In this document: piece after piece, positions 1 through 7,558 of the stretch | How the letters are laid out: the number at the start of each line of letters is the position of its first letter | Position numbering within the stretch: the stretch's first letter is position 1 | Assembly: GCF_000319305.2 (NCBI RefSeq) | Contig: NZ_AMWJ02000001.1 | Span: forward strand, 2,953,001-3,017,000 | Length of the DNA stretch: 64,000 nucleotides | From: Pseudomonas bharatica CSV86 | GTDB lineage: Bacteria; Pseudomonadota; Gammaproteobacteria; Pseudomonadales; Pseudomonadaceae | Direction of reading: 5' to 3' | Notes under the pieces: model-generated | Databases searched by the model: none | What the model was told of the DNA's origin: nothing | The model's input: the letters and a program-made list of their open reading frames with translations, nothing else | Made by a program: the position numbers and the translations under genes

Positions 1-189
1 ACCGCGCAGGTTCTGCCAACCGCGCAGGGTCTCGATAAAGGCGTCGAGGGCGTCTTCGCGGATATCGATGGGCAACATCGCCAGGTCCTGGCGGTTGGCC
101 TGGAACCAGCGATTGAAGTTTTCCGGGGATTTGACCTGGGTGATGGGCGACCCGACGATCGCCACCAGTTCGGTGGAGCCGTGCAGCAT
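1..189 (-). CDS. Shikimate dehydrogenase-like protein, N-terminal part (runs off window)
   Basis: The reading frame begins at an ATG at 189 on the minus strand, preceded by a good GGAGG ribosome site at 195-199, and is open to the window edge (63 codons). It starts MLHGSTELVAIVGSP and continues with ITQVKSPENFN, the substrate-site segment of the AroE/shikimate dehydrogenase family, which reduces dehydroshikimate or oxidises shikimate/quinate with NAD(P). Only the substrate-binding N-terminus is present, so cofactor preference cannot be judged. It is divergent from the IclR gene at 338, across a palindromic operator. With the neighbouring isomerase, SDR and ShiA-like carrier it is more likely a catabolic paralogue than the biosynthetic aroE; that is inference. 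Confidence 0.7.
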   Translation of the reverse strand, partial: MLHGSTELVAIVGSPITQVKSPENFNRWFQANRQDLAMLPIDIREDALDAFIETLRGWQNLRG

Positions 190-291
190 GCTGACCTCCA
201 AAGGGTCGGTGTTGTTGTGCTGCAAGGGTGCGGTTCAACGCCGTCAGGGCCAATGGCGCAGATCGTCGTTTAGGTTGTTATTCGCTGTAGC

Positions 292-308
292 ACTGCGATA
301 ATCGCAGT
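292..308. promoter_or_regulatory. Perfect 17-bp palindrome, likely IclR-family operator
   Basis: ACTGCGATAATCGCAGT has 8-bp perfect arms around a single central A. It sits 30 bp before the IclR gene and in the divergent promoter region of the shikimate dehydrogenase-like gene. Its core CGATAATCG resembles, from memory, the core described for the PcaR/PcaU operators of the IclR family, so autoregulation and control of the divergent gene is the natural reading. No experiment is visible here. Confidence 0.6.
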
Positions 309-337
309 CTTTCAGCAAATCAACGGAGCGCCAGGCC

Positions 338-1111
338 ATGGCCCAGCCCGAGATCCATGCCCGTGACCTGATCGTCGGCCTGCAGAAGGGGCTGGCGTTG
401 ATGCAATTGTTCAGCGTCGATCAACCGAAGCTCAGCGTGCCCGAGGCGGCGCGCCTGTCCGGCCTGACCCCGAGTGCGGCACGACGCTTCCTGCTGACGC
501 TGGTGCATGAGGCGTTCGTCGAAACCGATGGTCGTCACTACTGGCTGACACCCAAGGCGCTGCGCATCGGCCAGGCCTATGTGGATTCGGCGCAACTGCC
601 AAGGATGCTGCGACCGGTGGTGGAACAGGTGGCGCGGACCACCCAGGAGCATGTGTCGGTGGGCACCCGCGATGGCGATGAGATCGTGCATATCGTGCGC
701 AGCCGGTACAGCCACATCGCCTCGCTATCGATCCGGCCCGGGTCGCGCTTGCCGCTGTATTGCACCGCTGGCGGGCGAATCTGGCTGGCGTCCTTGGCGG
801 AGGAGGAACTGGCGGCGTATTTCGCCCGGGTCGAACTGCGTGGCCTGACGCCGCATACCTGTGTCGATGAGCAGGCCTTGCGTGAGGAACTGCGTCGTGT
901 GGCGGCCCAGGGATATGCCGAGGTGGACCAGGAGTTCGAGGTGGGCATGCGCGTGCTGGGGGTACCGCTGGTGGATCGGCATGGAGTGTTGCGCTCGACC
1001 TTGACCATCACCACCCATGCTTCAAGGATCAGCCTGGAGGAAATGCGGCGGAGGTATCTGATGCCGCTTTATGAGGCACAGGCGTTGTTGAAGCCCGTCA
1101 TGGAGGCCTGA
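338..1111 (+). CDS. IclR-family transcriptional regulator (PcaR/PobR-like)
   Basis: The protein has 257 residues, the usual length for the family. Residues about 14-75 form the N-terminal winged helix-turn-helix (LSVPEAARLSGLTPSAARRF) and about 85-250 the IclR effector-binding domain, with the family segment GLTPHTC and the C-terminal run RVLGVPLVDRHG followed by STLTITTHASR. IclR proteins of this PcaR/PcaU/PobR branch control aromatic and hydroaromatic acid catabolism. The ATG at 338 follows GGAGCG at about 325-330. It is transcribed away from the shikimate dehydrogenase-like gene with the 292-308 palindrome between them. Family is sure; the ligand (a shikimate, quinate or protocatechuate-type acid) is inferred from neighbours. 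Confidence 0.88.
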   Translation: MAQPEIHARDLIVGLQKGLALMQLFSVDQPKLSVPEAARLSGLTPSAARRFLLTLVHEAFVETDGRHYWLTPKALRIGQAYVDSAQLPRMLRPVVEQVARTTQEHVSVGTRDGDEIVHIVRSRYSHIASLSIRPGSRLPLYCTAGGRIWLASLAEEELAAYFARVELRGLTPHTCVDEQALREELRRVAAQGYAEVDQEFEVGMRVLGVPLVDRHGVLRSTLTITTHASRISLEEMRRRYLMPLYEAQALLKPVMEA

Positions 1112-1131
1112 AAGCCTTGTGTTGCCTGGAA

Positions 1132-1272
1132 GGGCCTCATCGCTGGCAAGCCAGCTCCCACAGGTTCCGAGCCGCTCTTGAGAAAAATGATGAACTTTTG
1201 GATGGCGACCAGCTGCAAGGCCCGAGTGCGCCGCGTACCCTGTGGGAGCTGGCTTGCCAGCGATGAGGCCCG
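1132..1272. repeat. REP inverted pair (type A)
   Basis: Two copies of the REP core in opposite orientation: GCTGGCAAGCCAGCTCCCACA at 1142-1162 and its complement at 1241-1261, each flanked by GGGCCTCATC/GATGAGGCCC. They lie between the convergent IclR (+) and LysR (-) genes, where such doublets commonly serve as transcription stops and RNA-stabilising hairpins. Confidence 0.9.
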
Positions 1273-1277
1273 CAAGA

Positions 1278-2195
1278 TCACCCTGAAACCTGAGGGGCAC
1301 ACCACTCCCGCAACAACCCCGCAAACACCTGCGCCGCTTCCGACAACGGCCGGTCCGTCGGTGTGGTGAGGCCGATCGGCGCCCTGAGCAAGGTACTGCT
1401 GAACGGCAAGGCCTTGACGATCCCCAGCCGCAGATCCAGATCCACCACCCCACGCTGGACGAACCACACCCCGTCGTAGTCCTGCACATACACCCGTGAA
1501 AACGTCTCGCTCAGCGACTCCTGGATGGTAAACCCTTCCTCCGCGCCACTGGACAGCAGGAAGTTGTCGACGCTGATCCGCACCAGCGTGCCCTGGGGCG
1601 AAACCAGCAGCACATAGGGCCGCAAATCCTCCAGCATGAGCCTTTCCCGCGCCGCCAGCGGGTGCCCGCTGCGCACCACCAGCAGCAGGTCTTCTTCGTA
1701 CAGTGCCTCGAAGACTACGCCGAGCATGTCGCGCCCGATCAGGCGTCCGACGATCAGGTCCAGCTCATGGGTGCGCAGCTTGCCGACGAGAAAGTCATAG
1801 ACACCGGCCAGCACCTGCACCTGGATCTGCGGAAAACGCTGGCGCATCTGCGCGATCACCGGGGCCAGCATGTAGCCCGCCGCCGTCGGCAAGGCGCCGA
1901 CCCTCAGCACCTGCGGCGCCTGGGGCTGCACCTGCCCCTCATCCAGGGCCATGCGGAAACTGGCCATGGCCTGCGCCGCGTGCTTGTGGAACGCCTCGCC
2001 GGCGCGGGTCAACTGCACGCCCTTGCGCCCGCGCACCAGCAGTTGCGAGCCCAGCTCCTGCTCCAATTCCTTGATGCTCTTGGAAACCGCCGACAGGGTG
2101 ATATGCAGCAAGCGCGCGGCGGTGGCGAGGCTGCCGGAGCTGACCACGGCAAGAAATACACGGAAGTGGCGCAGGCTGATGGTGGAAAGATTCAC
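1278..2195 (-). CDS. LysR-family transcriptional regulator
   Basis: From the GTG at 2195 the product has 305 residues, standard for LysR proteins. An N-terminal winged HTH (LRHFRVFLAVVSSGSLATAA, then LHITLSAVSKSIKELEQELG) is followed by a substrate-binding domain. The frame is also open up to a TTG at 2219, but that would add eight residues and overlap a repeat that looks like the operator, so GTG at 2195 is preferred although its ribosome site is weak. It is divergent from the isomerase-SDR-carrier operon at 2314 and is the obvious candidate regulator of that operon. The substrate-binding domain resembles GalR/PcaQ-type LysR proteins only in a general way; the inducer is unknown. Confidence 0.85.
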   Translation of the reverse strand: MNLSTISLRHFRVFLAVVSSGSLATAARLLHITLSAVSKSIKELEQELGSQLLVRGRKGVQLTRAGEAFHKHAAQAMASFRMALDEGQVQPQAPQVLRVGALPTAAGYMLAPVIAQMRQRFPQIQVQVLAGVYDFLVGKLRTHELDLIVGRLIGRDMLGVVFEALYEEDLLLVVRSGHPLAARERLMLEDLRPYVLLVSPQGTLVRISVDNFLLSSGAEEGFTIQESLSETFSRVYVQDYDGVWFVQRGVVDLDLRLGIVKALPFSSTLLRAPIGLTTPTDRPLSEAAQVFAGLLREWCAPQVSG

Positions 2196-2211
2196 TGGAA
2201 TGGCCCGGAAG

Positions 2212-2272
2212 TTAATCAACCTGCAAGTTAACCAGGCAGCGCTTTTATATCAATTTAATCAACCAGCAACTT
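2212..2272. promoter_or_regulatory. Direct repeat in the divergent LysR/operon promoter
   Basis: TTAATCAACCTGCAAGTT at 2212-2229 recurs as TTAATCAACCAGCAACTT at 2255-2272. This is 18 bp with two mismatches, and the repeats start 43 bp apart, about four helical turns on the same DNA face. The arrangement between a LysR gene and its divergent target operon fits a pair of LysR half-operators. Confidence 0.45.
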
Positions 2273-2313
2273 CATCTAGCATCCTCTCCATCATCAACAA
2301 GGATTCCCTCGCC

Positions 2314-3207
2314 ATGACTCAAGCCCGCCCTCGCCTGGGCGTTTCCAGTGCCTCGCTGCCCAGCCTCGCTCCCGAGGCGCTGGTGGACGAACTCGCCCGC
2401 CTGGGTTACCAGGGCGTCGAATGGCGGGTCGCCGATATCGACAACCTGAACTCCAGTCGTGCCTGGGATGCACGCAGTAACAACCGCTGCACGCTGCCCC
2501 CCTGCGAGCAGGCCATCGCCCGTATCCGCCAGCAATGCCAGGCCAATGGCCTGGAGATCTTCGGCCTGAGCCCCTACCTGCCAGTGGGCGATGTGGAGCA
2601 GGCCTTGCGTCTGATCGACCTCGCTGCCCTGGCCGGCAATGCCCGCCTGCGCTTGTGGGCGCCGGGCTACGAGAACGAGCGCTACAGCGAAGCCAGCATG
2701 CGCATGCGTCGCTTCCTCGATCGCTTGCTGCCGCGCGCCGAAGCCGCCGGCGTACGCCTGGCGCTGGAGGTGCACCAGCGCACCATCTGCTCCAGCCCGT
2801 CCCTGGCCATGCGCATCGCCGAACACTACCCGGCGCAACACCTCGGAATCATCTACGACCTGGGCAACCTGGCCATCGAAGGCCGCGAGGATGTGCGCCT
2901 GTCCCTCGACCTGATGGGCGAGCACCTGGCCCATGTGCAGGTGAAAAATGTGGCCTGGGTGGCCCAGGCCGACGACCTGGGCTGGCGCTGGGAATGGTGC
3001 CCGCCGGACCAGGGCGTGCTGCCCCTGCGCAGCATGCTGCAGACCCTGGCCGCGCGCGGTTTCGCCGACTGGCTGTCGATCGAAGACTTCGACACCACCT
3101 GGCCCGACGCCCACAAGATGCTGCGCAACCGCGACCTGATCTGCCGCTATCTCGACCTGGATACGCCGGTCGCCCCTGTTTCCACCCCGGAGGTACCCTG
3201 CCAATGA
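2314..3207 (+). CDS. Sugar phosphate isomerase/epimerase-type TIM-barrel protein
   Basis: The protein has 297 residues from the ATG at 2314; the upstream open frame has no better start. It belongs to the AP endonuclease-2/xylose isomerase-like TIM-barrel family, which includes sugar epimerases, hydroxypyruvate isomerase and the QuiC-type 3-dehydroshikimate dehydratases. Likely metal ligands are E152 (ALEVHQ), D182 (IYDLGN), H207 (LAHVQVK) and E257 (LSIEDFD), the usual four-residue pattern. It is first in a three-gene plus-strand operon whose next gene overlaps its stop by ATGA. With a shikimate dehydrogenase-like gene and a ShiA-like carrier nearby, dehydroshikimate dehydratase is one option and keto-sugar/inositol isomerase another; sequence alone does not decide. 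Confidence 0.82.
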   Translation: MTQARPRLGVSSASLPSLAPEALVDELARLGYQGVEWRVADIDNLNSSRAWDARSNNRCTLPPCEQAIARIRQQCQANGLEIFGLSPYLPVGDVEQALRLIDLAALAGNARLRLWAPGYENERYSEASMRMRRFLDRLLPRAEAAGVRLALEVHQRTICSSPSLAMRIAEHYPAQHLGIIYDLGNLAIEGREDVRLSLDLMGEHLAHVQVKNVAWVAQADDLGWRWEWCPPDQGVLPLRSMLQTLAARGFADWLSIEDFDTTWPDAHKMLRNRDLICRYLDLDTPVAPVSTPEVPCQ

Positions 3208-3980
3208 ACCTGCCCCACATCCCCCGCCGTGTTGCCCTGGTCACCGGCGCCGCCGGCGAGCTGGGCCGCGCCATCTGCCAGCGCCTGAGCCACGACGGCC
3301 TCGATCTGATTGCTGCGGATATCAACCTGGACGCCGCCCGAACCCTGGTCGACAGCCTGCCGCTGGCCGAGGGACAACGCGCCATCGCCGTGCACGCCGA
3401 CCTGGGCGACGCTGCCTCCATCGCTGCCCTGGTGGAGCTGGGCGGCGGCGCCTTCGGACGTATCGATGTGGTGGTGAACAATGCCGCAGTCAATCATCGC
3501 GGCTCGCTGCATGATTTCGATCCGGCGCAATGGGACCACATGATGGCCGTCAACCTGCGCGGCCCGGCCCTGCTGTGCCAGAAAGTCGCGCCGTACTGGA
3601 AAGCCCAGGCCAGCGGCCGGGTGATCAATATCGTCTCGCGCTGCTGGGTCGCCGGTGGGCCGCCTGCCTATGTAGCCTGCAAAGCCGGGCTGGTCGGCCT
3701 GACCCGCTCCATGGCACGAGAACTGGCGCCGGACAACGTGACCGTCAACGCCATCGCCCCGGGCCTGCTGCCGTCGGCCTTCACCCTCGATGGCCGCGAT
3801 GCGGAAAGCTTCGAGCGCATGGCCCGGGGCTCTATCAACAACACCCCGCTCAAGCGCCTGGCCACCCCGCAGGACATCGCCGGCACCACCGCTTTCCTGG
3901 CTTCGGAGGACGCCGCCTTCATCACCGCCGAAGTCATTCATGTCTGCGGCGGCAGCCAGCTGGCGCCCTTCGGCAACTGA
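3204..3980 (+). CDS. Short-chain dehydrogenase/reductase
   Basis: The protein has 258 residues, a classical SDR length. The nucleotide motif TGAAGELG is at residues 14-21, NNAAVN at about 92-97, and the catalytic residues are S145 (INIVSR), Y156 and K160 (YVACK). The ATG overlaps the stop of the isomerase gene (ATGA), indicating translational coupling. It presumably oxidises or reduces a hydroxyl/keto group on the same imported substrate as its neighbours, using NAD(P)H in the cytoplasm. The substrate cannot be read from the sequence. Confidence 0.88.
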   Translation: MNLPHIPRRVALVTGAAGELGRAICQRLSHDGLDLIAADINLDAARTLVDSLPLAEGQRAIAVHADLGDAASIAALVELGGGAFGRIDVVVNNAAVNHRGSLHDFDPAQWDHMMAVNLRGPALLCQKVAPYWKAQASGRVINIVSRCWVAGGPPAYVACKAGLVGLTRSMARELAPDNVTVNAIAPGLLPSAFTLDGRDAESFERMARGSINNTPLKRLATPQDIAGTTAFLASEDAAFITAEVIHVCGGSQLAPFGN

Positions 3981-4023
3981 GACCCGCCTTACCCGACCAC
4001 CACAACTACAAGAAAGGTTCGCT

Positions 4024-5319
4024 ATGACCACTCCCCATCCCGAAAACCGGCGCATGGCGCGTCGGGCTGCGTTCGGCAGCTTCCTCGGCAGCGTTGTCGA
4101 GTACTACGACTTCTTCATCTACGGCTCGGCTGCGGCACTGGTGTTCAGCACGCTGTTCTTCCCCTCCGGCGACCCGATGGCCGGTACCCTCGCGGCCCTG
4201 GCGACCTTTGGCGTTGGCTATATCGCCCGGCCCGTCGGTGCGCTGGTCTGCGGCCACCTGGGCGACCGCATAGGACGCAAGCAGGTGCTGATGATGACCC
4301 TGCTGCTGATGGGCCTGGCCACCTTTGCCATCGGCTTGCTGCCCACCTACGCGAGCATCGGCCCCTGGGCCCCAGCATTGCTGGTGTTCTGCCGCCTGCT
4401 GCAAGGTTTCTCCGCCGGCGGCGAACAGGTCGGTGCCAGCCTGCTGACCATGGAGCACGCCCCTGGCAAGAGCAAAACCTTCTACACCAGCTGGCTGATC
4501 AATGGCGCTTCCATGGGCTCGATCCTCGCCACTTCGGTGTTCATTCCGCTGTCCATGCTCAGCCAGGAACAGCTGCTGGCCTGGGGCTGGCGGATTCCCT
4601 TCCTGCTCAGTGCGGTGATGGTGGTCATCACCTGGCTGATCCGCCGCGGCGTGGAGGAAAGCCCGGAATTCAAGGCGAGCAAGCCGGCCGCACGGCGCCT
4701 GCCGGTGGCCGAGCTGTTCAACAAGGAGCGCCGCGCGTTCTTCACCGTGTTCAGCTGCGCGCTGATCTGCGCGGTGTCGTCGCTGGTGATGATCTTCGGG
4801 CTGTCCTGGGCGACCAACAACCAAAACGTTGATCGTCCATCGATGCTCAGCGCCATCGCCGCCAGCCAGGTCGTGGCGCTGATCTGCCAGCCGCTGTTCG
4901 GCCTGCTGGCCGACCGCATCGGACGCAAGCGCATCTTCGCCATCGGCTCGCTGGCCTGCTGTGCCGGGGTATTCCTGTTCCTCTGGTCGATCAGCACCGG
5001 CAACCTTGGCCTGATCCTGTTCAGCACCGTCCTGCTCAAGGGCGTGCTGTACAGCGCACCGAACGCCTTGTGGCCGTCGTTCTACGCCGAGATGTTCAGC
5101 ATCCGCGTGCGCTACACCGGCGTCGGCCTGGCGACCCAGTTGAGCTTCATCATCTCCGGCTTCTCGCCAAGCCTGTGCTACGCGCTGATGAGCGATGGCA
5201 ACGACTGGGTTCCAGTGGCGTGCTTTATCGGCGGGCTGTCGTTGCTCGCGGCGATCGCGGCACTGGTGTCGCGCCCGGCAGGTGCCGACGAGCCGGTGTT
5301 GCAGGCGCGGCACGCTTGA
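4024..5319 (+). CDS. MFS transporter, metabolite:H+ symporter (ShiA-like)
   Basis: The protein has 431 residues with about 12 membrane segments. Family marks of the metabolite:H+ symporter (MHS) branch are present: the N-terminal SFLGSVVEYYDFFIYGSAA, the loop 2-3 signature GHLGDRIGRKQVL, LLQGFSAGGEQVGA, and the repeat LLADRIGRKRIF in the second half. MHS carriers import shikimate, alpha-ketoglutarate, proline or citrate with protons. The ATG at 4024 follows AAGAAAGG. It is the third gene of the operon starting at 2314. ShiA-like shikimate/related acid uptake is the most economical reading given the neighbouring shikimate dehydrogenase-like gene. Confidence 0.88.
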   Translation: MTTPHPENRRMARRAAFGSFLGSVVEYYDFFIYGSAAALVFSTLFFPSGDPMAGTLAALATFGVGYIARPVGALVCGHLGDRIGRKQVLMMTLLLMGLATFAIGLLPTYASIGPWAPALLVFCRLLQGFSAGGEQVGASLLTMEHAPGKSKTFYTSWLINGASMGSILATSVFIPLSMLSQEQLLAWGWRIPFLLSAVMVVITWLIRRGVEESPEFKASKPAARRLPVAELFNKERRAFFTVFSCALICAVSSLVMIFGLSWATNNQNVDRPSMLSAIAASQVVALICQPLFGLLADRIGRKRIFAIGSLACCAGVFLFLWSISTGNLGLILFSTVLLKGVLYSAPNALWPSFYAEMFSIRVRYTGVGLATQLSFIISGFSPSLCYALMSDGNDWVPVACFIGGLSLLAAIAALVSRPAGADEPVLQARHA

Positions 5320-5362
5320 TTCAGAGATCCGGCTGTTCAGCCAGGCTTGATACCGGGTCGGT

Positions 5363-5461
5363 CCCATCGCTGGCAAGCCAGCTCCCACAGGGTCAGCAGC
5401 GCCGCGGACACTGTGGGAGCTGGCTTGTCGGACCGCCGCACCGCAGCGATGAGGCCCGAGA
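5363..5461. repeat. REP inverted pair, one arm a longer variant
   Basis: The left arm CATCGCTGGCAAGCCAGCTC is standard. The right arm reads GTGGGAGCTGGCTTGTCGGA and then CCGCCGCACCGCAGCGATGAGGC, so an insert of about 18 bp separates the usual GGCTTG from GCGATGAGG. The same insert occurs at 9784-9821. Confidence 0.85.
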
Positions 5462-5487
5462 GAACCCTCGTAAAGCCAGGGTTGAAA

Positions 5488-5525
5488 TGAGATTCGATAT
5501 CAACTAGCATTTTGTTACTTTATAT
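5488..5525 (+). promoter_or_regulatory. AT-rich promoter of rpmE2, possible Zur site
   Basis: The 60 bp before the L31 gene are unusually AT-rich for this genome. GTTACTTTATATC at about 5514-5526 is an imperfect dyad of the GTTAY-RTAAC kind seen in Zur boxes. Type B L31 genes without cysteines are usually repressed by Zur. The match is imperfect, so this is only a candidate. Confidence 0.3.
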
Positions 5526-5545
5526 CGTACCAACTGGAGACCCTC

Positions 5546-5800
5546 ATGAAACCCGGCATCCATCCCGCCTACCGCCCTGTCCTGTTCCACGACACCAGCG
5601 CCAATGCTTTCTGGCTGATCGGCTCCACTGTCGATACCGACAAGACCTACGTCCACAGCGATGGCAATACCTATCCCTACGTCACCCTCGACGTTTCCAG
5701 TGCCTCCCACCCGATCTACACCGGCCAGGAACGCAAGGCCAAGACCGAAGGCCGTGTGGCGGGCTTCAACAAGCGCTTCGCTGGCTTCACCGCTAAATGA
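5546..5800 (+). CDS. rpmE2: 50S ribosomal protein L31, type B (zinc-independent)
   Basis: The protein has 84 residues and begins [20 protein letters not shown]. It contains the L31 block [15 protein letters not shown] and the C-terminal [10 protein letters not shown]. There is no cysteine, so it is the C- paralogue that replaces the zinc-binding L31 on ribosomes when zinc is short, releasing zinc. The start at 5546 follows TGGAGA. The gene stands alone, and a strong hairpin terminator lies just after it. Zur control is expected from the family; the upstream site is only suggestive. Confidence 0.95.
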   Translation: MKPGIHPAYRPVLFHDTSANAFWLIGSTVDTDKTYVHSDGNTYPYVTLDVSSASHPIYTGQERKAKTEGRVAGFNKRFAGFTAK

Positions 5801-5806
5801 AATGAA

Positions 5807-5841
5807 AAACGCCGCTTTCCGGACTCCGGAAAGCGGCGTTT
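5807..5841. terminator. Bidirectional intrinsic terminator
   Basis: AACGCCGCTTTCCGGA pairs with TCCGGAAAGCGGCGTT (15-bp G+C-rich stem). An A-run lies on the left and TTTG on the right, so it can stop transcripts from rpmE2 (+) and from the acetolactate synthase-like gene (-), which converge here. Confidence 0.85.
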
Positions 5842-5861
5842 GCGTTCAACGTCGAAGCAGC

Positions 5862-7505
5862 TTAAACGGCCAGGGCGCGCTCACGCAGTTCGCTGTTGAG
5901 GATGCGATCGTTCTCGCTGTAGTCGACCGGGCAGTCGATCACGTGCACGCCCGGGGTCTTGATGCAGTGCTCCAGCAGCGGCAGCAGGCCCGCCGCGCTT
6001 TCTACCCGGTGGCCGTTGGCACCGTAGGCTTCGGCGTACTTGACGAAGTCCGGGTTGCCGTAGTCCAGGCCGAAGTCGGTGAAGCCCATGTTGGCCTGCT
6101 TCCAGCGGATCATGCCGTAGCCGTCGTCGCGCAGGATCACCACGGTGACGTGCATGCCCAGGCGCACGGCGGTTTCCAGCTCCTGGCTGTTCATCATGAA
6201 GCCACCGTCGCCGCACACGGCGATGACCGGACGATCCGGGTACACCAGGTGCGAAGCCATGGCCGACGGCAGGCCCGCGCCCATGGTTGCCAGGGCGTTG
6301 TCGAGCAGTACGGTGTTGGGCTTGTGCGCCTTGTAGTTGCGGGCGAACCAGATCTTGTAGATGCCGTTGTCCAGGGCAACTATGCCTTCGGACGGCAGGG
6401 CGCGACGGATGTCGGCGACCAGGCGCTGCGGGTACACCGGGAAGCGGTCGTCGTCCTTGCCTTCGGCGATCTGCGCTTCGTTGGCTTCGCGAATCGCCAT
6501 CAGGCGGGTGAAGTCCCAGTGCGACACGTCGCCCAGGCCTTCGCCGATCTGCCATACGGCGTTGGCGATATCGCCGATCACTTCGATCTGCGGGAAGTAC
6601 ACGGCATCGACTTCGGCAGAACGGAAGTTGATGTGGATGACCTCGGTGCCGCCACGGACCATGAAGAACGGCGGCTTTTCGATCACGTCGTGGCCGATGT
6701 TGATGATCAGGTCGGCCGCTTCGACCGCACGGTGCACGAAGTCACCGGAGGACAGCGCTGCGTTGCCCAGGAAGCGCGGGTTGCGCTCGTCGACCACGCC
6801 CTTGCCCAGCTGGGTGGTGACGAACGGAATGCCGGTCTTCTCGATCAGTTGGGTCAGGACCTTGGCGGTCATCTTGCGGTTGGCACCGGCACCGATCACC
6901 AGGATCGGGCTGCGCGCGGTGCGCAGCTTGTCGATGGCAGCCTCGATGGCCACGTGCTCGGCCAGCGGACGGCGATGCAGGCTTGGCGGGATCGGCAGCA
7001 CGTCGGTCTGCTCGGCAGCGATGTCTTCCGGCAGTTCCAGGTGCACAGCGCCTGGCTTCTCTTCTTCCGCCAGGCGGAAGGCTTCACGCATGCGCGAAGG
7101 GATGTTGTCGGCCGAGGCGAACTGGTGGGTGTACTTGGTGATGGGGTCCATCATCCCGCACACGTCGATGATCTGGAAGCGACCCTGCTTGGACTTCTTG
7201 ATCGGCTTCTGGCCGGTGATCATCAGCATCGGCATGCCGCCAAGGTAGGCATAGGCGCCAGCGGTCACCAGGTTGGTCGCGCCAGGACCGAGGGTCGACA
7301 GGCTGACGCCGGTCTTGCCGGTCAGGCGGCCATAGGTGGCGGCCATGAAGCCTGCGGACTGTTCGTGGCGGGTCAGCACCAGCTTGATCTTCGACTTGCG
7401 CAGGGATTCCAGCAGGTCGAGGTTTTCCTCACCGGGAATGCCGAACACATACTCGACACCTTCGTTTTCCAGGCATTGCACAACGACATCGGCGGCCTTG
7501 GCCAT
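5862..7505 (-). CDS. Acetolactate synthase-like ThDP-dependent enzyme, large subunit
   Basis: The protein has 547 residues. Residues about 1-170 are the ThDP pyrimidine-binding domain, with catalytic Glu48 in TRHEQSAGFMA. The central domain is about 190-320, and the C-terminal ThDP/Mg domain contains CGDGGFMMNSQELETA and the NDNGYG-equivalent RDDGYGM. It matches the IlvB/AlsS family that joins two pyruvates to acetolactate. No small regulatory subunit (ilvN/ilvH) is next to it, so it is more likely a stand-alone, catabolic-type enzyme than the branched-chain biosynthetic one. Another ThDP-dependent 2-oxoacid lyase is possible. It lies 53 bp downstream of, and on the same strand as, the solute-binding-like gene at 7559-8284, so the two may be cotranscribed. 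Confidence 0.85.
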   Translation of the reverse strand: MAKAADVVVQCLENEGVEYVFGIPGEENLDLLESLRKSKIKLVLTRHEQSAGFMAATYGRLTGKTGVSLSTLGPGATNLVTAGAYAYLGGMPMLMITGQKPIKKSKQGRFQIIDVCGMMDPITKYTHQFASADNIPSRMREAFRLAEEEKPGAVHLELPEDIAAEQTDVLPIPPSLHRRPLAEHVAIEAAIDKLRTARSPILVIGAGANRKMTAKVLTQLIEKTGIPFVTTQLGKGVVDERNPRFLGNAALSSGDFVHRAVEAADLIINIGHDVIEKPPFFMVRGGTEVIHINFRSAEVDAVYFPQIEVIGDIANAVWQIGEGLGDVSHWDFTRLMAIREANEAQIAEGKDDDRFPVYPQRLVADIRRALPSEGIVALDNGIYKIWFARNYKAHKPNTVLLDNALATMGAGLPSAMASHLVYPDRPVIAVCGDGGFMMNSQELETAVRLGMHVTVVILRDDGYGMIRWKQANMGFTDFGLDYGNPDFVKYAEAYGANGHRVESAAGLLPLLEHCIKTPGVHVIDCPVDYSENDRILNSELRERALAV

Positions 7506-7558
7506 CTTGCTTGCTACCTCAAATGGGATTGCAGGATCAGGGAAAAAGGGTTGAGCGG

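Noticed and set aside
68..301. Plus-strand ORF at the left edge
   Set aside because: It overlaps the shikimate dehydrogenase-like frame on the minus strand and the IclR operator; no domain.
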